DNA from: Isachenkonia alkalipeptolytica
Lineage (GTDB): Bacteria > Bacillota > Clostridia > Peptostreptococcales > T1SED10-28
DNA: 64,000 nt
Reading direction: 5' to 3'
Assembly (NCBI RefSeq): GCF_009910325.1
Contig: NZ_SUMG01000004.1
Span: forward strand, 144,192-208,191
Part shown: piece after piece, positions 53,257 through 63,449 of the stretch
Layout: every line of letters begins with the position of its first letter
Position numbering within the stretch: the stretch's first letter is position 1
Notes under the pieces: generated by a model
What the model saw: the letters and a program-made list of their open reading frames with translations, nothing else
Database searches by the model: none
What the model was told of the DNA's origin: nothing
Position numbers and translations under genes: made by a program

Positions 53257-54396
53257 ATGAAAAAACTCAGCCTATATATCCATATTCCTTTTTGTAAAAA
53301 GAAATGTCACTACTGCGATTTTCGTTCTTTTCAGAACTGCGGCAGGGATGATATCCAAGAATACATGGAGGATCTGAGTAAAGAAATCGATTTATATCGG
53401 CATCTTGGGAAAGTCTATGTGATAGATACCTTGTTTATCGGCGGAGGCACTCCTAGTATGGTGCCCGTGGAAGGGATTGCAAAAATCATGAAACAGTTAC
53501 GGAGGGTTTTTCCTTTTAGTGAAGACCCAGAGATTTCCATTGAAGGAAATCCCGATACTCTCAGCTATGATAAGATGGCCCGCTACTATGATCTTGGGAT
53601 CCATCGCCTCAGTATGGGACTGCAAAGTGAGAATCGTGAGTTATTAAAAACAATAGGACGGATTCACAGTGCTGAGGACTTTTTAGCAAGTCTTGAAAAT
53701 GCACGAAAAATAGGCTATGAAAACATCAATGGGGATTTAATGTTCGGTCTACCAGGACAGAGGCTGAAAACCTTTCAAAATACTTTGCAGTGGGTGGTGA
53801 ATCTTAATATTCCTCATATTTCTGCTTATGGTCTGATCATCAATGAGGAAACAGAGCTAGCCAGGAGAATTAACCATGGGGTACTTCCCGAACCGGATGA
53901 AGACCTGGAAGTGGATATGTATGACTTTCTTCGAAAATTTCTTCCAAAGAAGGGGTATCAACATTACGAAATTTCAAATTTCGCAAAACCCGGATTTCAG
54001 TGTCGGCATAATCGCACCTATTGGGAAAACCGAGAATACCTCGGCCTTGGTCTTGGAGCACATTCCAGTATAGGAAACCGTCGTTTTTTCAATGCCGAAG
54101 ATTTCGACAGTTATCACCGGATGATTCAAGCAGAAGAAAAACCTCTTGCAGGGGAAGAATTATTATCGGATCGGGAGCGGTTGAAGGAATCATTAATGCT
54201 GGGTCTGCGTCTTAGGGAAGGAATCGATATGGATTATTTGGAGGAGCGATACAAAACTCCGGTGGATGATACGGTGAAACAGAAGCTCCGGGGGTTTGAA
54301 AAAAAAGAACTTATACAAACCCGTGAAGGGCGCTTAAGACTTACTTCAAAGGGCCTTTATTTATCCAATTCCGTATTTCGAGAGATCTTGGATTAA
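53257..54396 (+). CDS. hemW: Radical SAM heme chaperone HemW
   Basis: The 379-residue protein has the radical SAM motif CxxxCxxC as CKKKCHYCDF; Phe after the motif, rather than Cys, marks HemW over HemN. GGGTPSM, the SAM-binding region, and a C-terminal HemW domain (LMLGLRLREGIDMDYL) follow. HemW is a heme chaperone rather than a coproporphyrinogen oxidase by current knowledge. Ribosome binding site GGGAAAGG. The gene lies between lepA and hrcA, the standard order. Confidence 0.92.
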   Translation: MKKLSLYIHIPFCKKKCHYCDFRSFQNCGRDDIQEYMEDLSKEIDLYRHLGKVYVIDTLFIGGGTPSMVPVEGIAKIMKQLRRVFPFSEDPEISIEGNPDTLSYDKMARYYDLGIHRLSMGLQSENRELLKTIGRIHSAEDFLASLENARKIGYENINGDLMFGLPGQRLKTFQNTLQWVVNLNIPHISAYGLIINEETELARRINHGVLPEPDEDLEVDMYDFLRKFLPKKGYQHYEISNFAKPGFQCRHNRTYWENREYLGLGLGAHSSIGNRRFFNAEDFDSYHRMIQAEEKPLAGEELLSDRERLKESLMLGLRLREGIDMDYLEERYKTPVDDTVKQKLRGFEKKELIQTREGRLRLTSKGLYLSNSVFREILD

Positions 54397-54411
54397 TTTT
54401 CAGCAAAGCCC

Positions 54412-54440
54412 TTGACAAAGGATCTCCTTCGTGATAATTT
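54412..54440 (+). promoter_or_regulatory. Promoter of the hrcA heat-shock operon
   Basis: TTGACA (54412–54417) is consensus; the -10 lies near 54433–54440 (GATAATTT) with a 15–17-bp spacer depending on the hexamer chosen. CIRCE starts 14 bp downstream of the -10. Confidence 0.8.
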
Positions 54441-54453
54441 AGTGTCATAATAA

Positions 54454-54480
54454 TTAGCACTCAGCGAAAGTGAGTGCTAA
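54454..54480 (+). promoter_or_regulatory. CIRCE operator
   Basis: TTAGCACTC (54454–54462), nine bases, GAGTGCTAA (54472–54480): a perfect CIRCE inverted repeat, the binding site of HrcA, just before hrcA. It makes the operon autoregulated and heat inducible. Confidence 0.98.
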
Positions 54481-54497
54481 TAATTGAGGTGGCAACT

Positions 54498-55526
54498 ATG
54501 GAATTAAGTGAAAGAAAGCTTAAAATTCTTCAAGCGATCATTACAGATTATATTGAAACCGCAGAGCCCGTAGGCTCTAGAACCCTGTCTCGAAAATACG
54601 ATTTAGGTGTCAGTGCGGCCACAATTCGTAATGAAATGTCAGAAATGGAAGAAGAAGGCTATCTAAAACAATTACACACCTCTTCCGGCAGAGTCCCCAG
54701 CGACAAAGCATATAGACTGTATGTGGACAAACTGATGGAGTCGAGGATTCTTGCAAAAATCCAGCGGGAAGCTCTGCGTGAAAATCTTATGCAAAAGTTT
54801 CATGAAGTACAAAATCTGTTAAAGCACAGTGCAGAATATTTATCGGAATTAACGGATTATACCTCTATAGCCATGGCGGAAAAAACCAAGGAAAACCGGA
54901 TTAAGCACCTCCAACTGGTCCCAGTGGATGAAGAAAGGATCTTAGTGGTGTTAATTATGGATACCGGTTTGGTGAAGAACACGTTATTGCGGATCGGACA
55001 AAATCTAGAGCCTCAGGAACTGCAAAAAATTTCCAATTTCTTAAATCAACACTTGCAGGGAATGGAAATTCGAAAAGTTTCCCGGCTGGTCATTGAAAAA
55101 ATCCAGCGGGAACTGTATGAGTATCGAAGGGCGATTGAGCTGATTTTGCTCCATTTGCAAGAAGTGGTAAAAGAAGTGGAACAGATAGATGTATTCTTTA
55201 GCGGGACCACAAATATTTTTAACTTCCCCGAGTTTAACGATATCGTAAAAGCCCGTTCCTTTCTGGCTATGTTAGAGGAAAAAGAATTGATCAAGAATCT
55301 TTTGTCCCTACCGGATCAAGAGGGCCTTCGGGTTTCCATCGGAAAGGAAAACCTGTATGATATTGCTCAGGAATGCAGTCTAGTAACCACCACCTATAAA
55401 ATTGATAATCGCACCATTGGACATCTAAGCGTTATCGGTCCTACCCGGATGGATTATTCTAAGGTGGTATCCATTATGTATCAATTGAATAAGCAGTTAA
55501 ATGATTTACTAAGAGATAAATATTAA
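54498..55526 (+). CDS. hrcA: Heat-inducible transcription repressor HrcA
   Basis: The 342-residue protein has the N-terminal winged helix (EPVGSRTLSRKYDLGVSAAT, IRNEMSEMEEEGYL) and the dimerisation and inserted domains of HrcA, with VSIGKENLYDIAQECSLV. It represses class I heat-shock genes via CIRCE, and needs chaperone help to stay active. The ATG at 54498 was chosen because GAGGTGG lies six bases upstream; an in-frame start before it overlaps CIRCE and has no site. Confidence 0.96.
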   Translation: MELSERKLKILQAIITDYIETAEPVGSRTLSRKYDLGVSAATIRNEMSEMEEEGYLKQLHTSSGRVPSDKAYRLYVDKLMESRILAKIQREALRENLMQKFHEVQNLLKHSAEYLSELTDYTSIAMAEKTKENRIKHLQLVPVDEERILVVLIMDTGLVKNTLLRIGQNLEPQELQKISNFLNQHLQGMEIRKVSRLVIEKIQRELYEYRRAIELILLHLQEVVKEVEQIDVFFSGTTNIFNFPEFNDIVKARSFLAMLEEKELIKNLLSLPDQEGLRVSIGKENLYDIAQECSLVTTTYKIDNRTIGHLSVIGPTRMDYSKVVSIMYQLNKQLNDLLRDKY

Positions 55527-55553
55527 CCAAATATTAGGTAAGGCAGGTGTTTA

Positions 55554-56189
55554 ATGATGTTTAAAAAGTCTAACGAAGAAAAGGAGTCCAGAAAAAACTC
55601 CGAAAAAGCTCAAGGGGAAGATACTCAAAAGCATAAGGAGGATTCCTCAGATAATGAAGAAATTCTTGAAGAACAAGGGGAAGAGACTCTGAAAACTCCT
55701 CAGGAGATCCAGGAAGAACAACAGGAGCGGATCCGGGAATTGGAACTTGCGCTGAAAAAAGAGCAAGAAGAGGCTCTTCAGTATTGTGAAGCACTGAAGC
55801 GTCAACAGGCGGAGTTTTCCAATTATAAAAAACGTATGGATCGAGAACGGGAAAAGGACCGAAAGTTTGCTGTAAAGGAGTTTGCCTTAGACCTGTTACA
55901 GGTGGTGGACAATTTGGAACGCGCCCTTGATTCTCAAGACTCAGAAGAGAGCACAGAGATGTATAAAGGACTGGAACTGGTATTGAAGCAGTTTAAAGAT
56001 GTGCTGAAGAAGAACTCCATTGAGGAAGAATATCCTCTTCATGAACCCTATGATATGGATTTTCATGAAGTGATTCTAAAGGAAGAAAGTGAAGAGCATG
56101 AACCGGATACGGTGGTTGAAGTGCTTCAAAAAGGATACAAAATCCATGGAAAGATCCTTCGACCGGCTATGGTTAAGGTTGCTAAGTGA
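55554..56189 (+). CDS. grpE: Nucleotide exchange factor GrpE
   Basis: The 211-residue protein has a long acidic N terminus (about 1–60, Glu-rich), a coiled coil and the GrpE core NYKKRMDREREKDRKFAVKE-type stretch (cited in part), then VVEVLQKGYKIHGKILRPAMVKVAK. It releases ADP from DnaK. Two ATG codons stand in tandem (55554 and 55557). It follows hrcA by 27 bp in the heat-shock operon. Confidence 0.96.
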   Translation: MMFKKSNEEKESRKNSEKAQGEDTQKHKEDSSDNEEILEEQGEETLKTPQEIQEEQQERIRELELALKKEQEEALQYCEALKRQQAEFSNYKKRMDREREKDRKFAVKEFALDLLQVVDNLERALDSQDSEESTEMYKGLELVLKQFKDVLKKNSIEEEYPLHEPYDMDFHEVILKEESEEHEPDTVVEVLQKGYKIHGKILRPAMVKVAK

Positions 56190-56304
56190 AGTATTACTTA
56201 GTTTAAATAATAAATCTTAAAATTCAAGAACTCTATGCAACACTCCGGACAGCATCCGGAAAATAACCAATTTTAGAAAAAGAAAAACAAGGAGGCAGTA
56301 TAAT

Positions 56305-58155
56305 ATGGGAAAAATTATTGGAATCGATTTAGGAACAACAAACTCTTGCGTAGCTGTAATGGAAGGTGGCGAGCCCAAGGTAATTGCAAACTCCGAAGGA
56401 AATCGAACCACTCCATCGGTGGTAGCCTTTGGTAAGGACGGTGAGCGAATTGTAGGGGAACCCGCAAAGCGTCAAGCAGTGGCAAATCCTGAAAAAACCG
56501 TAGCATCCATCAAAAGACATATGGGTACGGACCATGTGGATAAAATTGATGGAAAGGAACACTCTCCTCAAGATATTTCCGCAATGATTCTACAGAAGTT
56601 AAAGGCGGATGCGGAAGCCTATTTAGGAGAAAAAGTAACGGAAGCGGTTATTACTGTACCAGCCTATTTTGAAGATAGTCAACGGCAAGCTACCAAGGAT
56701 GCAGGAAAGATCGCAGGATTAGAAGTCAAGCGAATCATCAACGAACCTACGGCAGCATCTCTTGCCTATGGTCTTGATAAAGTGGAAGATCAACAAAAAG
56801 TAATGGTATATGACCTAGGAGGAGGAACCTTTGACGTATCCATTTTAGAACTCGGTGACGGCGTATTTGAAGTACTGGCTACCCATGGTAATAACACGTT
56901 AGGTGGAGATGATTTTGACCAAATGATCATCGACCACGTGGCGGAAGAGTTTAAAAAGCAGGAAGGGGTAGACTTACGGGATGACAAAATGTCCTTGCAA
57001 CGTCTAAAAGAAGCGGCGGAAAAAGCCAAAAAAGAACTTTCCAGCACCATGACCACCAACATTAACCTTCCCTTTGTTACGGCAACCGCCAGCGGACCCA
57101 AACACTTGGATATGGAAATTACCCGGGCGAAGTTTGATGAATTGACTGGTCACTTAGTGGAAAAAACCATTGAGCCGATGAAGAAAGCTCTAAAGGATGC
57201 AGATCTTACCGACAGTGACATTGATAAAGTCATCCTTGTGGGAGGATCCACACGTATTCCCGCGGTACAGGCTGCGGTTAAAAAGATTACTCAGAAAGAC
57301 CCTCATAAAGGGATCAATCCAGATGAGTGTGTAGCTCTGGGAGCTGCTATTCAAGCGGGAGTACTCACGGGAGATGTTAAAGATGTATTGCTTCTGGACG
57401 TTACGCCTTTATCTCTTGGAATCGAAACCTTGGGCGGAGTATTTACTCAGTTAATTGAACGAAACACTACCATCCCTACAAAGAAAAGCCAGGTATTCTC
57501 TACCGCAGCGGATAATCAAACCGCAGTGGACATTCATGTACTGCAAGGGGAACGACAAATGGCAGCGGATAACTCTACCCTAGGTCGATTCCAGTTGACG
57601 GATATTCCACCAGCGCCACGGGGTGTACCGCAAATTGAAGTAACCTTTGATATTGATGCCAACGGAATTGTAAACGTATCAGCTAAGGACCTTGGAACCG
57701 GTAAAGAGCAAAAAATCACCATTACTGCCTCCACTAACCTCTCAGAAGATGAAGTGGAACAAAAGATTAAGGAAGCGGAGAAGTTTGAAGAAGAAGACAA
57801 GAAGAAAAAAGAAGCCATTGAAACAAAAAATCAAGCGGATTCCTTAATCTATCAAATTGAAAAAGGTCTTGAGGAAGCAAAGGATAAGATCAGTGAGGAA
57901 GAAAAAGCTCAAGTAGAGCAAGAACTGGAAAAACTTAAGAAAGCCAAGGAAGACGACAATGTAGAAGAAATGAAAGCTACCATTGAAAGCGTAAACGAGG
58001 CTTTCCACAATGTTTCTCAGAAGATGTATCAAGATGCTCAGCAACAAGGTGATGCCCAAGGTCAAGAAGGCGGAGAACAAGCAGAGGATGACAATGTGGT
58101 AGATGCAGAGTACGAAGAAGTGGATGATGAAGAAAAGAGCGACGAAGAAAAGTAA
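56305..58155 (+). CDS. dnaK: Chaperone DnaK (Hsp70)
   Basis: The 616-residue protein has the Hsp70 signatures [34 protein letters not shown] and [14 protein letters not shown], then the substrate-binding domain and an acidic C-terminal tail ending EEKSDEEK. It folds and protects proteins using ATP, with DnaJ and GrpE as partners. Length is typical. AAGGAGG lies ten bases before the ATG; a small CCGGA hairpin is present in the 115-bp gap after grpE. Confidence 0.98.
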   Translation: MGKIIGIDLGTTNSCVAVMEGGEPKVIANSEGNRTTPSVVAFGKDGERIVGEPAKRQAVANPEKTVASIKRHMGTDHVDKIDGKEHSPQDISAMILQKLKADAEAYLGEKVTEAVITVPAYFEDSQRQATKDAGKIAGLEVKRIINEPTAASLAYGLDKVEDQQKVMVYDLGGGTFDVSILELGDGVFEVLATHGNNTLGGDDFDQMIIDHVAEEFKKQEGVDLRDDKMSLQRLKEAAEKAKKELSSTMTTNINLPFVTATASGPKHLDMEITRAKFDELTGHLVEKTIEPMKKALKDADLTDSDIDKVILVGGSTRIPAVQAAVKKITQKDPHKGINPDECVALGAAIQAGVLTGDVKDVLLLDVTPLSLGIETLGGVFTQLIERNTTIPTKKSQVFSTAADNQTAVDIHVLQGERQMAADNSTLGRFQLTDIPPAPRGVPQIEVTFDIDANGIVNVSAKDLGTGKEQKITITASTNLSEDEVEQKIKEAEKFEEEDKKKKEAIETKNQADSLIYQIEKGLEEAKDKISEEEKAQVEQELEKLKKAKEDDNVEEMKATIESVNEAFHNVSQKMYQDAQQQGDAQGQEGGEQAEDDNVVDAEYEEVDDEEKSDEEK

Positions 58156-58170
58156 AAGCTGAAAAATAAA

Positions 58171-58208
58171 TGAATACTAAGGGCACCTGCGGGTGCCCTT
58201 AGTATTCA
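58171..58208 (+). other. 17-bp hairpin between dnaK and dnaJ
   Basis: TGAATACTAAGGGCACC and GGTGCCCTTAGTATTCA flank TGCG and pair perfectly, 15 bp after the dnaK stop. No T-run follows, so full termination is unlikely. It may protect the upstream mRNA or reduce read-through to dnaJ. Confidence 0.7.
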
Positions 58209-58301
58209 CGAAGGATGAAGCGCTTTCTGATCACCCTGGAAGTTTTGTGGAGGGGAAAAGGTCGGAATACGTCATCTGAAATATAGAAAGGTGGTGGAAA
58301 G

Positions 58302-59435
58302 GTGAGTAAGCGAGACTACTATGAGGTCCTGGGCGTGGATAAAAATGCCGATGAAAAAGAGATCAAAAAGGCTTATCGGAAGATGGCCATGAAATATCAC
58401 CCGGACCGAAATCCTGATGATGAGGAAGCTGAAGTGAAATTTCGTGAGGCCAGTGAGGCCTATGAAATCCTCAGTTCGCCGGAAAAACGGCAACGTTATG
58501 ACCAATTCGGCCATGCGGGAGTGGACCCTCAAGCATCAGCCGGTGGTGGCTTCGGCGGAGGCTTCGGCGGCGGAGGCTTCGACGATATCTTCTCGGATAT
58601 TTTTGATATGTTTGGCGGCGGTTCCGGAAGATCAAGACGGCAAGGACCGAGAAAAGGTCCGGATATTCAGCAACAGGTAACTGTTACTTTTGAAGAGGCG
58701 GCTTTTGGGGTTGAAAAGGAAATTAAGTTTTACCGTCAGGAAAACTGTGAGACCTGCGACGGAAGCGGTGCTAAACCGGGAACGGATTCGAAAAAATGCT
58801 CGGAGTGTAACGGGACAGGTGAAGTAAAATATGCTCAAAACACTCCTCTTGGTCAAATCGTGAATGTTAGAACCTGCAACAAATGCGGTGGAGAAGGAAA
58901 AATCATCGAAGAAAAATGCAACACCTGCCATGGGAAAGGAAAAGTTCAAAAGGAAAAGAAAATGAAAATAAAAATCCCTGCAGGGGTGGACAACGAATCT
59001 GTAATTCCCTTAAGAGGTTACGGAGAGCCGGGAACAAAAGGAGGCCCCCGGGGAGATTTATACATTATCGTAAGGGTAAAACCCCACAGCCTGTTTACTC
59101 GGGAAGGGGACAACGTTATTTGTGAAATGCCTATAACCTTCGCCCAAGCAGCTCTTGGAGATGAGCTTGAAGTGCCTACATTGGAAGGGAAGGTAAAATA
59201 TAAAATGCCGGAAGGCACCCAGAGCGGTACCGTATTTAGGCTTAAAAACAAAGGGATCGTTAATCCCCATGGATACGGAAAAGGAGATCAATATATTCGG
59301 GTAACCGTAGAAGTTCCGAAAAAGCTTTCTTCCAAGCAAAAGAATTTACTGAAAGAATTTGCCAAGGAAAGCGGCGAAGAAGTTCACGAACAGCGAAAAT
59401 CTTTTATTGATAAAGTAAAGGACATGCTTTCCTAG
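58302..59435 (+). CDS. dnaJ: Chaperone DnaJ (Hsp40)
   Basis: The 377-residue protein has a J domain with the HPD tripeptide ([10 protein letters not shown]), a Gly/Phe-rich linker and four zinc repeats: [24 protein letters not shown] and CNTCHGKG, followed by the substrate-binding C-terminal domains. It delivers clients to DnaK and stimulates its ATPase. GTG start with GAAAGGTG upstream. It is the last gene of the hrcA operon; a terminator follows at 59537. Confidence 0.98.
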   Translation: MSKRDYYEVLGVDKNADEKEIKKAYRKMAMKYHPDRNPDDEEAEVKFREASEAYEILSSPEKRQRYDQFGHAGVDPQASAGGGFGGGFGGGGFDDIFSDIFDMFGGGSGRSRRQGPRKGPDIQQQVTVTFEEAAFGVEKEIKFYRQENCETCDGSGAKPGTDSKKCSECNGTGEVKYAQNTPLGQIVNVRTCNKCGGEGKIIEEKCNTCHGKGKVQKEKKMKIKIPAGVDNESVIPLRGYGEPGTKGGPRGDLYIIVRVKPHSLFTREGDNVICEMPITFAQAALGDELEVPTLEGKVKYKMPEGTQSGTVFRLKNKGIVNPHGYGKGDQYIRVTVEVPKKLSSKQKNLLKEFAKESGEEVHEQRKSFIDKVKDMLS

Positions 59436-59536
59436 TTAAGGGTTACAGTTTTCGATAAGTGTTTAAACGTAAGTTAGCAATTCTTATGATTTATACCCTG
59501 GAGTTCATGGATCCGAATTTTAATGAAAGAAATAGG

Positions 59537-59563
59537 AAATCACTCCCCAGGAGTGATTTTTCT
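59537..59563 (+). terminator. Terminator of the heat-shock operon
   Basis: AAATCACTC (59537–59545) pairs with GAGTGATTT (59551–59559) around CCCAG, then TTTCT. Confidence 0.85.
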
Positions 59564-59698
59564 ATAGTTAAAAAAACGTCAGATTTTATAGGAACACTGA
59601 TTTGGGAGAAACGGACAGCACCGATCATCTAGTTGCGGTTGCCCCCAAGCTTAAAAATCGGTTATAATAGAAGCAAAGACTAAAGAGGATGTGATGAA

Positions 59699-60643
59699 AT
59701 GGAATGGATGGAACTAAGCATTAAAACAACAACGGAAGCCACGGAGGCTGTGGCGAATATTCTTTACGATGCAGGGGTAAAGGGACTGGTAATAGAAGAC
59801 CCTAAGGATTTTGATTTCATCAATCAGGATCAAAGAAGTTGGGATTACGTGGATGAAGAACTCTACACCTTTGACTATGAAGGAGCCTTGATTAAAGGGT
59901 ATTTGCCAAAAACCGAAGGCGTGGCGGATGAGATTCAATTGATTAAACATTCCATTGCATACCTTCCCCATTACGGTCTGGATATCGGTGAAGGAACTGT
60001 GGAAGCGAAGGAAGTAAAGGATGAAGACTGGAGCAATACCTGGAAGCAGTACTATAAACCGACGAGAATCGGAAAAAATATTATTATTAAACCGGAGTGG
60101 GAAGACTATGATAAAAAGCCTGAAGATCTTATCATTGAGATGAACCCTGGTATGGCCTTTGGAACCGGTACTCATGAAACCACAACCATGTGTGCGGCGG
60201 CTTTGGAAGAAGTGGTAACCAAAGAGGATTTGGTTTTTGATATCGGATGCGGTAGCGGGATATTAGGAATTGCAGCTGCAAAACTTGGAGCAAAGAAAGT
60301 TATCGCCGTGGATCTTGATGAGGTAGCCGTAGGAGTGGCCCGGGAAAACGTAAACAAAAATCAGGTGAAGGGTCAAGTGTCCGTGTATCATGGGAACCTG
60401 ATGGATAACATCGATGAAAAAGGGGATGTAATTTTAGTTAACATCATTGCCGATGTAATCATTACCATGGCTCCGGACTTTCAGCAGTACTTAAAGCCCT
60501 CGGGAACATTGATTGCCTCAGGAATTATTTTAGAAAAAATCGAGCCGGTAAAAAAAGCCTTAAAGGCTCATAATATCGAAGTATATCGGACCATTGAAAA
60601 AGGAGAATGGGCAGCCCTTTATGGTCGCTTAAGGGAGGATTAG
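59699..60643 (+). CDS. prmA: Ribosomal protein L11 methyltransferase
   Basis: The 314-residue protein has an N-terminal L11-binding domain (MEWMELSIKTTTEATEAVAN) and a SAM-binding methyltransferase domain (DIGCGSGILGIAAAKLG, residues about 181–197; VNIIADVII). It adds methyl groups to L11. It opens a conserved cluster, prmA–rsmE–mtaB–HIT, starting 135 bp after the heat-shock terminator. AGGATGTG precedes the ATG. Confidence 0.95.
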   Translation: MEWMELSIKTTTEATEAVANILYDAGVKGLVIEDPKDFDFINQDQRSWDYVDEELYTFDYEGALIKGYLPKTEGVADEIQLIKHSIAYLPHYGLDIGEGTVEAKEVKDEDWSNTWKQYYKPTRIGKNIIIKPEWEDYDKKPEDLIIEMNPGMAFGTGTHETTTMCAAALEEVVTKEDLVFDIGCGSGILGIAAAKLGAKKVIAVDLDEVAVGVARENVNKNQVKGQVSVYHGNLMDNIDEKGDVILVNIIADVIITMAPDFQQYLKPSGTLIASGIILEKIEPVKKALKAHNIEVYRTIEKGEWAALYGRLRED

Positions 60644-60645
60644 GA

Positions 60646-61407
60646 ATGCATCGGTTCTTTGTAGATAAGTGTCAAGTGCAAGAGGAATCAGCTTACATTA
60701 CTGGAGAGGATGCAAAACATTTAGAAAAAGTGCTTCGTCTGAAGGTAGGGGATATCATTGAATTAGTGGTGGGAGAAGAATTGGAATATCTGGGGGAAAT
60801 TACTGTTGTGGAGGGAAAAAGTACTCAAGTAAAACTCTTAGAGCTTAAGCAAGTTCAACGGGAATCTCCCTTGGAAATTACCCTGTATCAAGGCCTACCT
60901 AAGGCTTCAAAGATGGAGCTGATCATTCAAAAAGCCGTGGAGCTGGGGATTAAGCGTATTGTTCCCGTGATGAATCAGCGCTCCGTAGTGCAGCTTAAAA
61001 CAAAAAAGGATCAACAAAAAAAGCAGGAGCGTTGGCAAAAGATTGCCTATGAAGCGGCAAAACAAAGCAAACGAATAAAAGTTCCGGAAATTACGCTACC
61101 GATGGAATTTAACCGGGCACTGGATAATTCCTTCGAAGAATTTCAAATAGTGGCCTATGAAGACGAGGAAAAAAAGGGCATAAAGGACTTAACCTTTTTG
61201 CATGGAAATAAGGACCAAGAGGTATCACGTGCTACTATTGGTCTATGGGTGGGTCCGGAGGGGGGCTTTGCTGAACAAGAAATTGAAAGCCTTAAAAAGA
61301 TAGGTGCGAACACCGTAACCCTGGGGCCAAGAATTCTTCGAACGGAAACCGCGGGTCTGGCATTGCTTACCATGGTACAGTACGAAAGTGGCGATTTAGG
61401 AGGTTAA
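60646..61407 (+). CDS. rsmE: 16S rRNA m3U1498 methyltransferase
   Basis: The 253-residue SPOUT-class protein starts MHRFFVDKCQVQEESAYITG and has the knot region GLWVGPEGGFAEQEIE and LGPRILRTETAGLALLTM. It methylates U1498 in 16S rRNA. The ATG at 60646 follows the prmA stop codon by two bases, with GGGAGGATTAGG upstream; an earlier start would lie in prmA. Confidence 0.95.
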   Translation: MHRFFVDKCQVQEESAYITGEDAKHLEKVLRLKVGDIIELVVGEELEYLGEITVVEGKSTQVKLLELKQVQRESPLEITLYQGLPKASKMELIIQKAVELGIKRIVPVMNQRSVVQLKTKKDQQKKQERWQKIAYEAAKQSKRIKVPEITLPMEFNRALDNSFEEFQIVAYEDEEKKGIKDLTFLHGNKDQEVSRATIGLWVGPEGGFAEQEIESLKKIGANTVTLGPRILRTETAGLALLTMVQYESGDLGG

Positions 61408-61411
61408 AGGA

Positions 61412-62725
61412 TTGAAAAAAGTAGCATTTCACACCTTAGGTTGTAAGGTGAATCAATATGAAACCCATGCGATGATGGAACTCTTTAAAAGTGCGGACTA
61501 CGACATTGTCACCGACAAAGATTTTGCCGATGTGTATGTGATCAACACCTGTACCGTAACCAATGTAGGGGACCGAAAATCACGACAATTTATTCGTAAG
61601 ATGAAGAAGCTTAATCCCGACGCCGTTGTGGCGGTGGTCGGTTGTTATGCTCAGGTGGCTCCTGAAGAGGTGGAAGGCTTAGAAGGGGTGGACATTGTTA
61701 TTGGTACCCACGGACGAAAGGAAATTGTCCGTCTGGTGGAAAACAAGGATGAGGGCCGGGGAAGTCAATTCGTGGAGGATATTATGCAGGTTTATGAATT
61801 TGAAGATCTGGCTCTCACGGAGTACGAAGGGAAAACCCGGGCTTTTATAAAAATTCAGGAAGGCTGCAATCAGTATTGTACCTACTGCATCATTCCCTAT
61901 GCTCGAGGAAACATTCGAAGTCGAAACAAGGAACTGGTTTTGGAGGAAGTGAACCGCCTGGCAGAGGCCGGTTATCGAGAAGTGGTTTTAACAGGAATTC
62001 ATATCGCATCCTATGGAAAAGATTTGAATGAGGAACATTACTTTTTAGAACTTCTTCAGGAAATCAACGAGGTTCCCGGGATTTTCAGGATTCGTTTAAG
62101 CTCCCTGGAGCCAAATTTGATTCGTGAATCCTTTCTTAAAGAACTGCAAAAAGTAAATAAGCTCTGCCCTCATTTCCATCTTTCTCTACAGAGCGGCTCC
62201 GATAGGGTGTTGAAGCGGATGAACCGAAAGTATAACCGGGAAGAGTACCAACAGGCGATACAATTGCTCCGACAATACTTTAAAAACCCAGCGCTCACCA
62301 CGGATGTTATTGTGGGCTTTCCGGGAGAGACGGAAGCGGATTTTTTGGACACCTATGACCTGCTGAATCAATTGGAGTTCTATGAAATCCATGTATTTAA
62401 ATATTCGCCGAAAAAAGGGACCCCGGCGGCAGAATACAAAGAACAGATTAACGGAAAGACAAAACAGGAACGCAGTGAAAAACTCATCGCTATGGGCGAG
62501 CAATTAAAAAAAGGATATATGAAATCTTTTATTGGAAAAAAAGAAGAGGTTTTATTTGAAAGTTATGATCCGGAAGAAAAGCTCAGTACCGGATTTACTT
62601 CAAGGTATGTAAAGGTGAAAGGAAAATCCGAAGTGGACTTATCGAAGAAAATGCAACCGGTAAAAATTCTAGATATTCGGGAAGAAAAGAAGGACTTTTT
62701 TGCTGAATGTCGAATTGGTATTTAA
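61412..62725 (+). CDS. mtaB: tRNA t6A37 methylthiotransferase MtaB
   Basis: The 437-residue radical SAM protein has three N-terminal Fe-S Cys (HTLGCKVNQYET, NTCTVTNVGD, VVGCYAQVAP), the radical SAM motif GCNQYCTYCIIPYARG and a C-terminal TRAM domain. It converts t6A to ms2t6A at tRNA position 37. TTG start with TTAGGAGG upstream, four bases after rsmE, giving tight coupling. Confidence 0.95.
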   Translation: MKKVAFHTLGCKVNQYETHAMMELFKSADYDIVTDKDFADVYVINTCTVTNVGDRKSRQFIRKMKKLNPDAVVAVVGCYAQVAPEEVEGLEGVDIVIGTHGRKEIVRLVENKDEGRGSQFVEDIMQVYEFEDLALTEYEGKTRAFIKIQEGCNQYCTYCIIPYARGNIRSRNKELVLEEVNRLAEAGYREVVLTGIHIASYGKDLNEEHYFLELLQEINEVPGIFRIRLSSLEPNLIRESFLKELQKVNKLCPHFHLSLQSGSDRVLKRMNRKYNREEYQQAIQLLRQYFKNPALTTDVIVGFPGETEADFLDTYDLLNQLEFYEIHVFKYSPKKGTPAAEYKEQINGKTKQERSEKLIAMGEQLKKGYMKSFIGKKEEVLFESYDPEEKLSTGFTSRYVKVKGKSEVDLSKKMQPVKILDIREEKKDFFAECRIGI

Positions 62726-62740
62726 AAGGAGGTGTTTTCT

Positions 62741-63082
62741 ATGGACTGTATCTTTTGTAAAATTGTAAACAGGGAAATAGATAGCCAGGTGATCTACGAA
62801 AATGAACAGGTACTGGCTTTCGAAGATGTAAATCCTCAAGCCCCTACCCATATACTGGTGATACCGAAAAAGCATATCGAAAATATACATGAGATGACCG
62901 CTGATGAACAGCAGGAGCTTCTTCCTGAAATTTTTCAAACCATTCAGCAAATTGCTGAGGAGAAGGATCTGGGAAAGGGGTACCGAGTGGTAAACAACTG
63001 CAAAGAAAACGGCGGACAAACCGTGAACCACTTGCATTTTCATTTATTAGGTGGCCGTTTTATGCAGTGGCCTCCGGGTTAA
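62741..63082 (+). CDS. HIT family (HinT-like) nucleotide hydrolase
   Basis: The 113-residue protein has CIFCKIVNREI with the first zinc Cys pair, and the histidine triad HLHFHLLGGRFMQWPPG at the C terminus (HxHxHxx). It hydrolyses adenosine phosphoramidates. ATG at 62741 is chosen because AAAGGAGGTG lies eight bases upstream; a GTG overlapping that site is less likely. It ends the prmA cluster and is followed by the promoter of rpsU. Confidence 0.95.
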   Translation: MDCIFCKIVNREIDSQVIYENEQVLAFEDVNPQAPTHILVIPKKHIENIHEMTADEQQELLPEIFQTIQQIAEEKDLGKGYRVVNNCKENGGQTVNHLHFHLLGGRFMQWPPG

Positions 63083-63136
63083 GGGGGCAGACTTGTCTAC
63101 CGGACTTCCCAGCTGCTTAAGCATTGAAAAATTCAC

Positions 63137-63165
63137 TTGCATAAAAAAGAAATGTACGGTATAAT
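63137..63165 (+). promoter_or_regulatory. Promoter of rpsU
   Basis: TTGCAT (63137–63142), 17-bp spacer, TATAAT (63160–63165), about 84 bp before the rpsU start, leaving a leader of roughly 75 bases. Confidence 0.8.
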
Positions 63166-63248
63166 AACTAGGTGTTTATCCCACTTGCACAATGGCGAAA
63201 ACGCTATGGAAAAAGCACATTGGTTGCTATCGGAGGGAGGGTTAATAA

Positions 63249-63428
63249 ATGTCTGAAGTTAAAGTGAACAACAATGAGAGTATTGATAATGCACTCAGAA
63301 GGTTTAAAAAAGAATGTTCAAAATCGGGGGTTTTATCGGAAGCTAAAAAGCGAAAGCATTATGAAAAGCCTAGTACAAAGAGAAAGAAAAAGGAAGAGGC
63401 TGCAAAGCGAAACAAGAAGCGATATTAG
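63249..63428 (+). CDS. rpsU: 30S ribosomal protein S21
   Basis: The 59-residue basic protein begins [20 protein letters not shown] and ends with a Lys/Arg-rich tail ([15 protein letters not shown]), the S21 pattern. It aids mRNA binding on the 30S subunit. GGAGGGAGGG lies eight bases before the ATG. yqeY follows 21 bp later, the usual arrangement in Firmicutes. Confidence 0.97.
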   Translation: MSEVKVNNNESIDNALRRFKKECSKSGVLSEAKKRKHYEKPSTKRKKKEEAAKRNKKRY

Positions 63429-63449
63429 TCTTACGAAGAGGGTGAACCA

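Noticed and set aside
54474..54497. Earlier start of hrcA
   Set aside because: It falls inside the CIRCE operator and lacks a ribosome binding site.
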